Assembly: GCA_963735025.1 (NCBI GenBank)
Contig: CAVTJG010000009.1
Coordinates: 1,922,001 to 1,986,000, forward strand
DNA from: JAABRB01 sp963735025
GTDB taxonomy: Bacteria > Pseudomonadota > Gammaproteobacteria > Burkholderiales > SG8-39
Length of the DNA: 64,000 nt
Reading direction: 5' to 3'
The notes under the pieces were generated by a model, which worked only from the letters and a program-made list of their open reading frames with translations, was not told where the DNA came from and ran no database searches. This document shows, piece after piece, positions 1 through 9,363 of the stretch (within the stretch, counting starts at the first letter, position 1; each line of letters starts with the position of its first letter). The position numbers and the translations under genes were made by a program.

Positions 1-112
1 CCTGATTCAGCGCGGTACCAACCACGCGTGGTCGAATCGCGGCAAGGAAACCTGCTTGATCGCGTTCGTCCTGGTCGATGCGGTCGCGAAGCACGCCACA
101 TCACCCCGCTGA
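1..112 (+). CDS. C-terminal end of a cupin-fold protein (partial)
   Basis: The gene enters from the left edge and stops at TGA 110-112. The visible 36 residues read LIQRGTNHAWSNRG, then a strand ending IAFVLVDA. The QRGTNHAW-NRG pattern is typical of the last beta strands of small cupin proteins, which guard an enzyme or metal pocket. Without the N-terminal two thirds, neither metal ligands nor substrate can be judged, so this is a fold-level call. Confidence 0.55.
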   Translation, partial: LIQRGTNHAWSNRGKETCLIAFVLVDAVAKHATSPR

Positions 113-239
113 CGCTCGGGCACGCCGGGGCTATAGTGGCGTGAAGGCGGAGGTCGGCGGTGAGGCGCACCCGGGATCGGGACCCTGTGATGCTCGTCGT
201 CCGAGTATTCGCATCCCGCCACACTGAAGGAGGTAGTCC

Positions 240-1167
240 TTGATCGGCACGAGCTGGATTCGCGAGCAAGGCATGCAGGACGCGCTCCTGGTCGACGCGC
301 TGCGCCGCAACGATCTGGACGACGTGCCGTTGTGGAAGCGCGCTTTTCCCGAGCGGGCCGCGGCCATGAAGCACTGGAACGACCTCGATTCCGCTCCGCG
401 ACGGACCAGTCAACCCGACCCGGGTCGAGGTCACCGACCTCGCCGCGATGAGCGCGGACATCAAGCGTCGCGGACGCGATCTTGGCGCCGCCGATGTCGG
501 CATGACGGCGCTCAGGCCCGAGTTCATCGAGCTCGGCGTGGATCTTCCGCACAAGAATGTCATCGCCGTCATCTGCTACGAGGAATACGCGAAGGCCCTC
601 GAAAGCCCCGACGCTGTCGACCTCGAGGCGATGCGCACCTATGCGCGCTGCGCGGACGTCGCCACCGGTCTCGCGCGCCAGATCAGGGAAGAACTGGGCT
701 ATCCGGCGGTGGCGCACCACAACGGCTCGTTCCAGATCCAGGCGATCCCGGTCTTCTACGCGGTGGGTTTCGGCGAGCTTGGACGCCACGGCAGCCTGAT
801 TCATCCGGAGCTCGGGGCCAATTTCCGGCCGGGATTCGTTACAACCGATCTGCCGATTGCCTACGATCAGCCTCACGAATTCGGCGTGCAGGATTACTGC
901 ATGAATTGCAATCTATGCCGCAACAACTGCCCGGGAGACGCTATTCCCGACGACTACATCGTCACGGAGGGGATCAAGCGCTGGCTGACCGACATCGACA
1001 AGTGCTATCCCATTTCCCGCTTCCGGGAGTCCTATTGCCACATCTGCGTCGACGTCTGTCCTTACATCTACAAGGAGAACGGCGATGCGTCGAAGCGCGA
1101 CATGTTCCGCCGGTACATGAAGATCCGAAAGGAGGAAGGTTATAAGACCCCCAAGGGCGAGCGATAG
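240..1167 (+). CDS. 4Fe-4S protein of the reductive-dehalogenase/QueG-like group, frameshifted
   Basis: The C-terminal half carries two ferredoxin-type motifs: CMNCNLCRNNCP (CxxCxxCxxxCP) and CHICVDVCPY. This arrangement is seen in the iron-sulfur domains of epoxyqueuosine-reductase and reductive-dehalogenase-like proteins. The likely start is TTG 240, six bases after GAAGGAGGT (an ATG at 273 is the alternative). Residues 1-52 are in the frame of position 240. The rest, from about 385-400 on, is in the next frame. One surplus base near the run gattccgctcc would join them into about 308 residues. The span is a multiple of three plus one, as expected for a single insertion. Cofactor (for example a corrinoid) and substrate cannot be read from the sequence. 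Confidence 0.6.
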
Positions 1168-1249
1168 CGCGCATTCCTACCGCAATCTCGAGGCCGAAGG
1201 GCGCTCCACCGCAACGGCGCCAGATCTGACGGCGCTGGCCGGTGCGGCG

Positions 1250-1573
1250 TTGCGCATCGTCGCCCGTCAGGGCACGCGGATCGCGGACGGACAGGACGCG
1301 AGCCGAAACACCTGGACCTTCGAGACAACGACACCGGAGGGCATGAAGTTCGAGATCCGCTGCGCGGGTCCGGACCTTCCGGACACGATACCTGCGCAGA
1401 CCGTGTTTCCTGCGGACATTCCCAAGGATCCGGACTGGCAGGGACGCTATCGGCTCGTCGTCGCGCCGCCGCTGGTGGCGCTCGACATCAGCTGGACGCC
1501 CGGCGAGCCGCTACGAATAATGTATTTCAGCCGCGGCGATTGGGAAGCGCAGCTCAAGCAGCTGGCTGAATAG
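1250..1573 (+). CDS. Unknown protein, about 107-140 residues
   Basis: I do not recognise this family. The frame is open upstream to about 1142, overlapping the end of the 4Fe-4S gene, but has no good ATG or GTG there. TTG 1250 is the first plausible start, so the N-terminus is uncertain. There is no signal peptide, membrane helix or Cys motif of note. A WxF-x(9)-F-x-I-R-C stretch and a Pro-rich middle suggest a small beta protein. It lies directly downstream of the 4Fe-4S gene, probably co-transcribed with it, and converges on nirE. Confidence 0.45.
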   Translation: MRIVARQGTRIADGQDASRNTWTFETTTPEGMKFEIRCAGPDLPDTIPAQTVFPADIPKDPDWQGRYRLVVAPPLVALDISWTPGEPLRIMYFSRGDWEAQLKQLAE

Positions 1574-1599
1574 TTCGGTGCGGAGGCGCAGGCCGTGAT

Positions 1600-2517
1600 C
1601 TACGCGTGCGCCGGTTCCGCGTGCGTGATCAGATTCTCCGCGTCCGTGTCGAACCAGCCGAGCTCGGCGCGGAGCTTCACCACCTGGCCCACGACGATCA
1701 GCGCGGGTGGCTTGAGCGCCGCATGCGCGACGCGGCCCGGCAGGGTGGTGAGTGTGCCGGTCACCACGCGCTGCTTCGGCGTGGTGGCGCGCTCGATCGC
1801 GGCGGCTGGCCAGTCACCCGGCAGTCCATGTGCCTTGAGCGCGCCGCAGATCTCCTCGATCTGGCCCATGCCCATGTAGATCACGACGGTCTGACCGCGC
1901 CGTGCGAGCATTTCCCAGTCGAGCTCGCAGGTCCCGCTCTTGAGGTGCCCCGTCACGAACACGCAGGCTTGCGCGTAGTCACGATGGGTGAGCGGTATGC
2001 CCGCGTAGGTGGACGCGCCGCTCGCAGAGGTGACGCCCGGCACGACTTCGAACGGGATGCCGTGCTCGGCGAGGAACTGCATTTCCTCGCCACCGCGACC
2101 GAAGATGAACGGATCGCCACCCTTCAGTCTCAGCACGCGCTTGCCCTTGCGGGCGAGCGCGACCATGAGCGCGTTGATGTCCCCCTGCGGAAGGGCGTGA
2201 TTGGACTTCTCCTTGCCTGCGTAAATGAGCTCGGCATTTCGACGCACGAGCGCGAGCACGTCGTTGCTGACGAGATGATCGTAGACGCATACGTCAGCCT
2301 GCTGAAGCAGTCGTGCCGCTTTCAGCGTGAGAAGCTCCGGATCACCTGGGCCTGCGCCAACGAGATACACGATTCCCTGCTCGTGCAACGCTGCGTTGCC
2401 GCCGCCCCGGCCGGTTGCGCTGCCTGCCTTGCGCTTCGGTGCGCCCGGCACGGCATTTCCGGTGCGGCTCGCCTGCATGGGCAATGCGTTGGCGCCGTCC
2501 TCTTTTGATTCGCGCAT
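1600..2517 (-). CDS. nirE: Uroporphyrinogen-III C-methyltransferase for heme d1
   Basis: Transfers two methyl groups from SAM to uroporphyrinogen III, giving precorrin-2, the entry to siroheme and heme d1. The SAM-binding loop VGAGPGDPELLTLKA (about residues 50-64), GGDPFIFGRGGEE, the VPGVTSASGA motif and HRDYAQ identify the SUMT family. The start is ATG 2517, with GGAG six bases upstream. Upstream in-frame codons run into the promoter. The first 45 residues are a low-complexity extension not usual in SUMT. There are no CysG-type dehydrogenase/ferrochelatase domains. Divergent location next to the nir operon and a shared FNR-box region argue for NirE rather than CobA. The promoter is an FNR box (2589-2602) with a TAGATT -10 element at class II spacing. 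Confidence 0.9.
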   Translation of the reverse strand: MRESKEDGANALPMQASRTGNAVPGAPKRKAGSATGRGGGNAALHEQGIVYLVGAGPGDPELLTLKAARLLQQADVCVYDHLVSNDVLALVRRNAELIYAGKEKSNHALPQGDINALMVALARKGKRVLRLKGGDPFIFGRGGEEMQFLAEHGIPFEVVPGVTSASGASTYAGIPLTHRDYAQACVFVTGHLKSGTCELDWEMLARRGQTVVIYMGMGQIEEICGALKAHGLPGDWPAAAIERATTPKQRVVTGTLTTLPGRVAHAALKPPALIVVGQVVKLRAELGWFDTDAENLITHAEPAHA

Positions 2518-2560
2518 TGGAGTCTCCGGGCACGGCGGCGTGTGCCGGCCATCTGCCCAC

Positions 2561-2602
2561 AATCTAAGTGGGGGCAACGATTGCGACTTTGATGCGAGTC
2601 AA
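2561..2602 (-). promoter_or_regulatory. FNR/DNR box plus -10 element for nirE
   Basis: TTGATGCGAGTCAA at 2589-2602 matches the FNR consensus TTGAT-N4-ATCAA except for one base (GTCAA). On the minus strand TAGATT occupies 2561-2566. If the box is centred at -41.5, this hexamer falls exactly at -12 to -7 of a start at 2554, leaving a 36-base leader to nirE. This is the textbook class II activator geometry. The DNR-type protein encoded at 31457-32149 has the E-x-x-S-R recognition helix expected to read TTGAT half sites. Confidence 0.7.
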
Positions 2603-2633
2603 ACTCGCCGACCTCGAAGCGAGGGATGCGCGT

Positions 2634-2647
2634 TTGATTCAGGTCAA
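2634..2647 (+). promoter_or_regulatory. FNR/DNR box for the nirI-nirS operon
   Basis: TTGATTCAGGTCAA, two near-perfect half sites, centred 63 bases before the nirI GTG. A weak -10 candidate, TTCAAT (2671-2676), lies at about the class II distance. This box and the one at 2589-2602 are 45 bases apart (four helical turns plus), so both promoters of the divergent region can be activated independently. Confidence 0.7.
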
Positions 2648-2703
2648 AGGCACGCGGTAGGCTGCCGACGTTCAATAGCGTCTGCCTTCCCCGGATGCCC
2701 TGA

Positions 2704-4461
2704 GTGGCCGTCCCCTCGACCATATCCATCGCGCGCTTCACCTCGATTCTGGTGGCTGCATTGCTCCTTGCCGGCGTGCTGGCGGGCGTGGCGCGCAGCG
2801 AGGACGCGGCGACCCTCTATCCGCAGTCCCGCACATTCTTCCCCGAAGCGGACCGATTCGGCGCATTCGAGGGCGATCCGCCTGCGGCGCCGGTGTATCG
2901 AGGCGACAAATTGCAGGGTTATCTCTTTCTGACGAACGACGTCGTCAGAATTCCCGCGTATTCCGGCAAGCCCATCAACACACTGGTCGGATTCGACCTG
3001 GCCGGACGGATCACCGGCGTCGCGATCGTGCATCATGAGGAGCCCATTCTGGCGGTCGGCATCTCGGACGCACGGCTCAAGGCCTTTACCGATCAGTATC
3101 GGGGAAAGTCCGTGTTCGAACCGATCACGGTCGGCGCGCCGCGCCAGGGCTACGCCGCGGTGGACACCATATCCGGCGCCACCATCACGGTCATGGTGCA
3201 GAACGCGACAATCACGAAATCGGTGCGACGGGTCGCCGAATCGCGCGGGCTGCGTCCCGGCCGCATCGCGCCGCAACCAATGTCCTCCGGTAGCCCGTCG
3301 ATCGGCGCGACCGCAAACGCGCAGCCTGCACCATTGCCCGGCTCGAGCAATGCCGCGGCCGGAAGTGTCGTGGGCGCCACGGATGCTCCGCTGTGGGTGG
3401 AGGTCTGGCGGGAGCGCAAGGTCTCGATCGCCTTGCTGCTCGTCGGACTCGGCGTGCTGTCTCTCATTCTCGTATTTCAGGACTGGCTGGCCCGTCGCCC
3501 GCGCCTGCTCCTCTACGTGCGCCGCGGATTCCTGCTCTTCACGCTGTTCTTCATCGGATGGTATGCGCTCGCCCAGCTCTCCGTGATGCACGTGCTCACG
3601 TTCCTGCATGCGGCGATGCGCAACTTCCAGTGGGAGAACTTCCTGATCGACCCGATGATCTTCATTCTGTGGGGCTTCGTGGCCCTGACGCTCCTGCTAT
3701 GGGGGCGCGGCGTGTACTGCGGCTGGCTCTGCCCCTATGGCGCGCTTCAGGAGCTTGGCAACCAGCTGGCGCGGCGCTTCGGGGTACCGCAACTCGAGTT
3801 CCCCGACGTCGTGCACGAGCGCCTGTCGGCCGTGAAGTACCTGGTGCTGATCATGTTGTTCGGCATCTCGCTGCAGTCGCTCGTCGAGGCGGCGCACTAT
3901 GCCGAAATCGAGCCGTTCAAGACGACTATCGTGATGCGCTTCATGCGCGAGTGGCCGTTTGTGCTCTACTCCGGTGCGCTGCTGGTCGTGGCGGCCTTCA
4001 ATCGCAAGTTCTTCTGCAAGTACCTTGTGCCCGCTCGGGGCGGCGCTCGCGATCCCGGGGCGCTTTCGCGTGTTCGACTGGTGGCTGCGGCGCCGCAAGG
4101 AGTGCGGCCGTCCTTGCCAGACCTGTGCAACGAATGCGAGGTGCGCGCGATCCGCCAGACCGGCGAGATCAACGCGAACGAGTGCCATTACTGCCTCGAC
4201 TGCCAGGTCACCTACTACAACGAGCGGAAGTGCATGCCGCTGGTCGAGCGTGTCAAGCGTCGTGAGCGTGCATCGCGCGCACGGGTAGTGGTGGAGGCGA
4301 TGGAGCCGCACGCGGGAGCCGATGGGATTGGAGGAGCCATCCGAGGAGCGCAGCGAGTTCACGTGACGGATCGGCGCAGTAACGAATATCAATGCAGGTA
4401 TCAGGGGCATCTTGATCATGTTAAAGAGGGGTCGGGCAACCGATGCATACAGTTTCGATAA
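2704..4461 (+). CDS. nirI: NirI (NosR family) membrane flavin/iron-sulfur protein, two compensating frame breaks
   Basis: NosR/NirI proteins feed electrons to, or are needed for expression of, the adjacent reductase. NosR partners nosZ and NirI partners nirS, so the position just before nirS favours NirI. Visible parts: signal/anchor helix (residues 8-28), periplasmic FMN-binding domain with the flavinylation motif DTISGAT (nt 3163-3183), several membrane helices (about residues 240-440), YCGWLCPYGA, then the ferredoxin-like tail with CHYCLDCQ. The start is GTG 2704. Between about 4025 and 4128 the frame is wrong. The neighbouring frame there reads YLCPLGAALAIPG and ECGRPCQTC, the expected CxxxCP and Fe-S ligands, so one extra and one missing base flank this stretch. 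As printed, part of the Fe-S site is lost. Confidence 0.8.
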   Translation: MAVPSTISIARFTSILVAALLLAGVLAGVARSEDAATLYPQSRTFFPEADRFGAFEGDPPAAPVYRGDKLQGYLFLTNDVVRIPAYSGKPINTLVGFDLAGRITGVAIVHHEEPILAVGISDARLKAFTDQYRGKSVFEPITVGAPRQGYAAVDTISGATITVMVQNATITKSVRRVAESRGLRPGRIAPQPMSSGSPSIGATANAQPAPLPGSSNAAAGSVVGATDAPLWVEVWRERKVSIALLLVGLGVLSLILVFQDWLARRPRLLLYVRRGFLLFTLFFIGWYALAQLSVMHVLTFLHAAMRNFQWENFLIDPMIFILWGFVALTLLLWGRGVYCGWLCPYGALQELGNQLARRFGVPQLEFPDVVHERLSAVKYLVLIMLFGISLQSLVEAAHYAEIEPFKTTIVMRFMREWPFVLYSGALLVVAAFNRKFFCKYLVPARGGARDPGALSRVRLVAAAPQGVRPSLPDLCNECEVRAIRQTGEINANECHYCLDCQVTYYNERKCMPLVERVKRRERASRARVVVEAMEPHAGADGIGGAIRGAQRVHVTDRRSNEYQCRYQGHLDHVKEGSGNRCIQFR

Positions 4462-4502
4462 TCGCCGAATTCAGGTTTCGTAATCACGATAAGGAGATCG
4501 AC

Positions 4503-6242
4503 ATGCGAGTCATGCATCGCGTACGGGCTGCACATTTGTCCATCCTCGCGGCATTGCCGCTGGCGGCCGGTGTGGCTCACGCGCAGGACCAGAAGCCCGT
4601 GCATCCGAGCACAGGCCCCTCGGAGCTCATGTACAAGGGCGCACCGGTTCCCATCAAGCCGGGCGAGGCGCCGGACGTGACCGAGCCCAAGGCGCCCGCA
4701 TTGTCAGCGGACGAATTCGCAATCGCGAAGAAGATCTACTTCGAGCGTTGCGCAGGCTGTCACGGCGTGCTGCGCAAGGGCGCGACCGGCAAGCCGCTCA
4801 CGCCCGACATCACGATTCCGCGCGGCACCGACTACCTTAAGGTGTTCATCAACTACGGATCGCCCGCGGGCATGCCAAACTGGGGCTCCTCGGGTCAGCT
4901 GTCCGAAAAGGAAGTGGACATCATGGCCCGCTTCCTGCAGCAGCCCGCGCCGGTGCCGCCGGAATTCGGCATGGCGGACATGAAAGGCACCTGGAAAGTG
5001 CTGATTCCGCCGAAGGATCGCCCGAAGAAGAAAATGAACAAGTTCAACCTGGACAACCTGTTCTCGGTGACGCTGCGCGACGCCGGGCAGGTGGCGTTGA
5101 TCGATGGCGACACGAAGCAGATCGTGAGCGTCATCGACACGGGCTACGCCGTGCACATCTCGCGGCTGTCGTCCTCGGGGCGGTATCTCTACGTGATCGG
5201 GCGTGACGCACAAGTCAACCTGATCGACCTGTGGATGGAGAAGCCTGCCAACGTCGCGGTCATCAAGGTCGGCCTCGAGGCGCGCTCCGTGGATACCTCC
5301 AAGTTCAAGGGCTGGGAGGACAAGTACGCGATCGCGGGCTCCTACTGGCCGCCGCAGTTCGTGATCATGAACGGCGACACGCTCGAGCCGCTCAAGATCG
5401 TCTCCACTCGCGGGATGGTCGTGGGTACGCAGGAGTACCACCCCGAGCCCCGCGTCGCCGCGATCGTGGCGTCGCACCTGAAGCCCGAGTTCGTGGTCAA
5501 CGTCAAGGAGACCGGAAAGGTCCTGCTCGTCAACTACAAGGATCTCGACAACCTCGAGGTGACGAGCATCGATGCGGCGCGGTTCCTGCACGACGGCGGC
5601 TGGGACTCGACCAAGCGCTACTTCCTGGTCGCAGCCAATCAGTCGAACAAGATCGCGGTGGTCGACACCAAGGAAGGCAAGCTCGCCGCGCTCGTCGACG
5701 TCGGCAAGATTCCGCATCCGGGTCGCGGTGCGAACTTCGTCGATCCGAAGTTCGGACCGGTCTGGGCCACCAGTGATCTGGGCGACGAAGGCCTCTCGGT
5801 GATCGGCACCGATCCGAAGAAGAACAAGGCCAACGCGTGGAAGGTCGTCCGGAATCTGAAGAGCCAGGGCGGCGGGTCGCTCTTCATCAAGACCCACCCA
5901 AAGTCGAAGCACCTCTACGTCGACAACGCGCTCAATCCGGATCCGAAGATCAGCTCGTCCGTGGCAGTGTTCGACATCGCCAACCTGGACAAGGGCTCGC
6001 AGATCCTGCCGATTGCGGACTGGTCCGGCATCAAGGACGGCCCACGGCGCGTCGTGCAGCCCGAGTACAACAAGGCGGGCGACGAGGTGTGGTTCTCGGT
6101 CTGGAACGGCAAGGAGCAGGAGTCGGCGATCGTGATCGTCGACGACAAGACGCTCAAGCTGAAGGCGGTCATCAAGGACAAGCGGCTGGTGACTCCGACC
6201 GGCAAATTCAACGTCTACAACACGCAGCACGACGTGTATTGA
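4503..6242 (+). CDS. nirS: Cytochrome cd1 nitrite reductase
   Basis: Periplasmic enzyme reducing nitrite to NO, 579 residues. ATG 4503 was chosen because AAGGAG lies seven bases upstream and it gives a clean signal peptide cleaved after AHAQ. The heme c domain has CAGCH (C83, C86, H87). The eight-bladed propeller binds heme d1. His218 in YAVHISR is the expected d1 axial ligand, and His363 (FLHDGGW) and His405 (PHPGRG) are the active-site pair. Their spacings (145 and 42) equal those of Pseudomonas aeruginosa NirS H182/H327/H369. The C-terminus TPTGKFNVYNTQHDVY is the family signature. It is followed by a strong hairpin, which probably lets nirS mRNA exceed that of the downstream d1 genes. Confidence 0.98.
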   Translation: MRVMHRVRAAHLSILAALPLAAGVAHAQDQKPVHPSTGPSELMYKGAPVPIKPGEAPDVTEPKAPALSADEFAIAKKIYFERCAGCHGVLRKGATGKPLTPDITIPRGTDYLKVFINYGSPAGMPNWGSSGQLSEKEVDIMARFLQQPAPVPPEFGMADMKGTWKVLIPPKDRPKKKMNKFNLDNLFSVTLRDAGQVALIDGDTKQIVSVIDTGYAVHISRLSSSGRYLYVIGRDAQVNLIDLWMEKPANVAVIKVGLEARSVDTSKFKGWEDKYAIAGSYWPPQFVIMNGDTLEPLKIVSTRGMVVGTQEYHPEPRVAAIVASHLKPEFVVNVKETGKVLLVNYKDLDNLEVTSIDAARFLHDGGWDSTKRYFLVAANQSNKIAVVDTKEGKLAALVDVGKIPHPGRGANFVDPKFGPVWATSDLGDEGLSVIGTDPKKNKANAWKVVRNLKSQGGGSLFIKTHPKSKHLYVDNALNPDPKISSSVAVFDIANLDKGSQILPIADWSGIKDGPRRVVQPEYNKAGDEVWFSVWNGKEQESAIVIVDDKTLKLKAVIKDKRLVTPTGKFNVYNTQHDVY

Positions 6243-6260
6243 CGTCGTAAAGGTGGAAGG

Positions 6261-6312
6261 TTACGAACAGGAGGGAACCGGCTGGTTCCCTCCCGTTACC
6301 CTCCTTCCCGCT
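6261..6312 (+). repeat. ACGAACA-type palindromic repeat, hairpin after nirS
   Basis: A perfect 10-bp stem GGAGGGAACC / GGTTCCCTCC (6270-6279 and 6284-6293) with loop GGCT, preceded by TTACGAACA and followed by CCCGTTACCCTCCTTCCCGC. No T-run follows, so it is more likely an attenuator or 3'-end stabiliser than a full terminator. The same flanks recur at 31401-31441, and a variant at 49264-49333, so it belongs to a dispersed intergenic repeat family. Confidence 0.7.
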
Positions 6313-6395
6313 AAATGCGGCCCGCGCGAGCGCCGCCAACTGTGTCCCGGCAGTTTTGAGATGCATCAAGTCCGCCATCGTTCATACGGCGGATC

Positions 6396-6767
6396 ATGGA
6401 TGCGATCTTGAAAGCGAAAATCGTGTCCGTGCGCAACGCAAATCTTCTCGCCATATTCGCTGCGTCTCTCGTGATGGTGGTGCCCGTGTGCGCGGGTGCC
6501 GATCCGGGCGCCGCGCGCCAGCGCGAGCTCGTGAATCTCGTTCGGCAGGACTGCGGTTCCTGCCACGGAATGACCTTTCGCGGTGGAATCGGTCCGCCTC
6601 TTACTCCCGACGCGCTGCGCGACAAGCCCGCGGAGAGCCTGACGCTGACCATCCTGAACGGTCGGCAGGGCACACCGATGCCTCCCTGGCGGCCGTTCGT
6701 CACCGAATCGGAGGCGGTCTGGATCGTCGAGCGATTGCAGAGGGGGAATCTCGATGCGGCACATTGA
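6396..6767 (+). CDS. nirC: NirC-type periplasmic cytochrome c
   Basis: Small class I cytochrome c of 123 residues. After a long N-terminal signal region (hydrophobic core around residues 16-33) comes CGSCH (C53, C56, H57), then the sixth-ligand Met region GTPMPPW. NirC donates electrons to NirS or acts in heme d1 maturation. It lies between nirS and nirF, and its end overlaps the nirF start by 14 bases. Confidence 0.85.
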   Translation: MDAILKAKIVSVRNANLLAIFAASLVMVVPVCAGADPGAARQRELVNLVRQDCGSCHGMTFRGGIGPPLTPDALRDKPAESLTLTILNGRQGTPMPPWRPFVTESEAVWIVERLQRGNLDAAH

Positions 6768-7933
6768 GCAGTTGGGCTTCGGTATCGCCGCGCTTGCGAT
6801 CGGCGCTTGTATGCCGGTTGCCGCCGCAGGACACCGCCGCTCTCGGCCTCGTCGTCGAGCGCGCGACGGGCAGCGTGCAACTCGTGAATCAGGTCGAGCG
6901 CACGAGACTCGCGCGCATCCAGGGGCTAGGGGATCTCTCTCACGCGTCGATCGTCTACTCGCGCGATGCGCGGTACGCGTATGTCTTCGGGCGCGATGGA
7001 GGGCTCACCAAGATCGACATCGTCGCGCAGCGCACGGTGGCGCGTATCGTGCAGGCCGGCAACTCGATCGGCGGCGCGATATCCGGCGACGGGCACCTGG
7101 TCGCCGTGGCGAACTACGAACCCGGTGGGATCAAGATTTTCGACGCTGTGACCCTCGAGCTGCTCGCCGAGATCCCGTCGACCTACGGTGCCGAAGGTAA
7201 GCGGTCCAAGGTGGTGGGCATCGCGGACGCGCCCGGAAACCGCTTCGTCTTCAGCCTGTTCGACGCCGACGAGATCTGGGTCGCCGACGTCTCCGATCCG
7301 CGCAATCCCACCGTTCGCAAGTTCCGGGACGTGGGACGACAGCCGTACGATGCACTGATCTCCCCGGACGGCCGCTATTACATTGCGGGCCTTTTCGGCG
7401 AAGACGGTCTCGTGCTGCTTGATATGCAGGATCTCGATTCCGGTGCGCGACGCATTCTGGACGGCTACGGCCGTGGCAGCGAGAAGCTGCCTGTCTACAA
7501 GATGCCGCACCTGCGCGGCTGGGCGATGACCGGCGACTATGCGTTCCTGCCGGCGATCGGCCGCTACGAGGTGCTGGTGGTCGACCGGCGCACGTGGGAA
7601 CAGGTGGCGGCCATCCCTGTCCAAGGCCAGCCGGTCTTCGTGATGGCGCGCCCCGACGGCCGCCAGGTGTGGGTCAACTTCGCCTTCCCGCGCAACGGCG
7701 TCGTACAGGTGATCGACGTCCCGACTCTGAAGCTCGTGGAGACGCTGCACCCGGGGAAAACAGTGCTGCACATGGAATTCACGGCGCGCGGCAACGAGGT
7801 CTGGATTTCCGCCCGCGACGACGACCGGGTCGTGGTCTACGACACGGAGCAGCTCCGGAAGATTGCCGAGCTGCCGGCGAAATCGCCGAGCGGAATCTTC
7901 TTCACGTGGCGCGCGCAGAAGATCGGTATGTGA
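6754..7933 (+). CDS. nirF: NirF, heme d1 biosynthesis protein, frameshifted near its N-terminus
   Basis: NirF is a periplasmic beta-propeller protein, related to the d1 domain of NirS, acting late in heme d1 synthesis. ATG 6754, preceded by AGAGGGGGA, opens a signal peptide (hydrophobic GFGIAALAIGACMPVAAA). The mature protein (GLVVERATGSVQLVNQ onward) continues in the next frame. One extra base near 6836 (gcaggacacc) explains the break. The span is 3n+1, giving about 392 residues after correction. Repeated YAYVFGRDG, VAVANYEPGG and YYIAGLFGEDG blades fit NirF. Because everything downstream of the shift is intact, this is probably a sequencing insertion. Confidence 0.88.
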
Positions 7934-7937
7934 GGCG

Positions 7938-8921
7938 ATGGACGCGCTCGACTTCAGTCTCTTGAACGATTTCCAGCGGGACTTCCCGCTCGCATCCGAG
8001 CCGTACGCGCTGATCGCACGCAAGCTCGACGTGTCGCGCGACGAAGTGCTCGACACGCTCGCGAGGCTGCGGGGGCTCGGTGCGATCGGCCGGATCGGGG
8101 CCGTGTTCCGCCCCAATGCGATCGGCGCCTCGACGCTTGCCGCCATGGCGGTACCCGCTGATCGCCTGAACAGCGTGGCTCGCTTCGTGTCGGGATTCCG
8201 CGAAGTCAACCACAACTACGAGCGGGAGCATCGGTTCAACCTGTGGTTCGTGGTCATCGCGCCAGACAACGGGCGACTGGAGCTGGTGCTCGGGTCGATC
8301 CAGCGGACGACCGGACTGGAAGTGATCTCCCTGCCGCTGCTCGAGGAGTTTCACATCGATCTGGGATTCGATCTGCATGGCGAGGGCGTGAAACGGGTTT
8401 CGGGCGGTCCGCCACCGCGGGTCTCGATCGGCCCGACCGGACAGCGACTGGTCGCGGCGCTCCAGGAAGGCCTCGATCTGGTGCCGCGACCCTATGCAGC
8501 GCTCGCCGCGCGCGCGGGAATTTCGGAAGGCGAGGTGCTCGAGACGCTCGCGAACTGGCTGGAGCTCGGTCTGGTCCGGCGCTTCGGCGTGGTGGTCCGC
8601 CACCACGAGCTCGGATTCGGCGCCAATGCGATGTGCGTGTGGGACGTCCCGGACGCGGAAGTGAGCGCGCTCGGGGAATCGCTCGCGGCCGAACCGGCTG
8701 TGACACTTTGCTATCGCCGCGCGCGCGTCGCACCGCAATGGCCCTTCAACCTGTACTGCATGCTCCACGGCCGGGAGCGCACCGAGGTGATGGGCACGCT
8801 GCGCGGGCTCCAGACGCGGCACGAGCTGGGCCGGTACCCGGACGCCGTGCTCTTCAGCGTGCGCCGGTTCAAGCAGACCGCGGCGCGCTACGCCGAGCTC
8901 GAGGCACCGAGCCATGGATGA
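7938..8921 (+). CDS. nirDL: NirD-NirL fusion, siroheme decarboxylase
   Basis: 327 residues made of two AsnC/Lrp-like units in tandem: residues about 1-150 (NirD-like, with HNYEREHRFNLWFV) and about 170-327 (NirL-like, with CYRRARVAPQWPFNLYC). These proteins decarboxylate siroheme to 12,18-didecarboxysiroheme and are not DNA-binding regulators. In many denitrifiers NirD and NirL are separate; here they are one chain, as in several other proteobacteria. ATG 7938 follows the nirF stop by four bases. Confidence 0.92.
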   Translation: MDALDFSLLNDFQRDFPLASEPYALIARKLDVSRDEVLDTLARLRGLGAIGRIGAVFRPNAIGASTLAAMAVPADRLNSVARFVSGFREVNHNYEREHRFNLWFVVIAPDNGRLELVLGSIQRTTGLEVISLPLLEEFHIDLGFDLHGEGVKRVSGGPPPRVSIGPTGQRLVAALQEGLDLVPRPYAALAARAGISEGEVLETLANWLELGLVRRFGVVVRHHELGFGANAMCVWDVPDAEVSALGESLAAEPAVTLCYRRARVAPQWPFNLYCMLHGRERTEVMGTLRGLQTRHELGRYPDAVLFSVRRFKQTAARYAELEAPSHG

Positions 8922-9363
8922 CACAGATCGGACGATCGTGAACCGGCTGCAGGACGGGATCGACATCTGCGAGCGGCCTTTCGCGCCCATCGCCCAGTCG
9001 CTTGGCATTCCGGAGTCCGAGGTCACGTCGCGAGTGGAGCGGCTGCTGGCGGACGGCACCCTTTCGCGCTTCGGCCCGATGTACAACGCGGCAGCGATGG
9101 GCGGGGCGTTTACGCTCGCCGCGATGAGCGTTCCAGCCGGCGATTTCGATCGCGTTGCCGGGATCGTGAATGCCCATCAGGAAGTGGCGCACAACTACGA
9201 GCGCGATCACGCGCTCAACATGTGGTTCGTGGTGGCCACGGAGCAGCCCGAAGGCGTCGCGGACGTCATTGGCTCGATCGAGCGCGCGACCGGCATCCGG
9301 GTCGTCGACCTCCCCAAGCTGACCGAGTACTTCCTGGACCTCAGGCTTCCGGTGCAGCCATGA
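8914..9363 (+). CDS. nirG: NirG, siroheme decarboxylase subunit
   Basis: 149-residue AsnC/Lrp-like protein with the HNYERDHALNMWFV motif that marks the D/G half of the NirDLGH decarboxylase. It partners NirH and the NirDL fusion in making the heme d1 precursor. It overlaps nirDL by eight bases and its TGA overlaps the nirH ATG, so translation is probably coupled. Confidence 0.9.
   Translation: MDDTDRTIVNRLQDGIDICERPFAPIAQSLGIPESEVTSRVERLLADGTLSRFGPMYNAAAMGGAFTLAAMSVPAGDFDRVAGIVNAHQEVAHNYERDHALNMWFVVATEQPEGVADVIGSIERATGIRVVDLPKLTEYFLDLRLPVQP

Noticed and set aside
4412..4425. TTGATCATGTTAAA between nirI and nirS as an FNR box
   Set aside because: The right half does not match; nirS is probably transcribed from the 2634 box.
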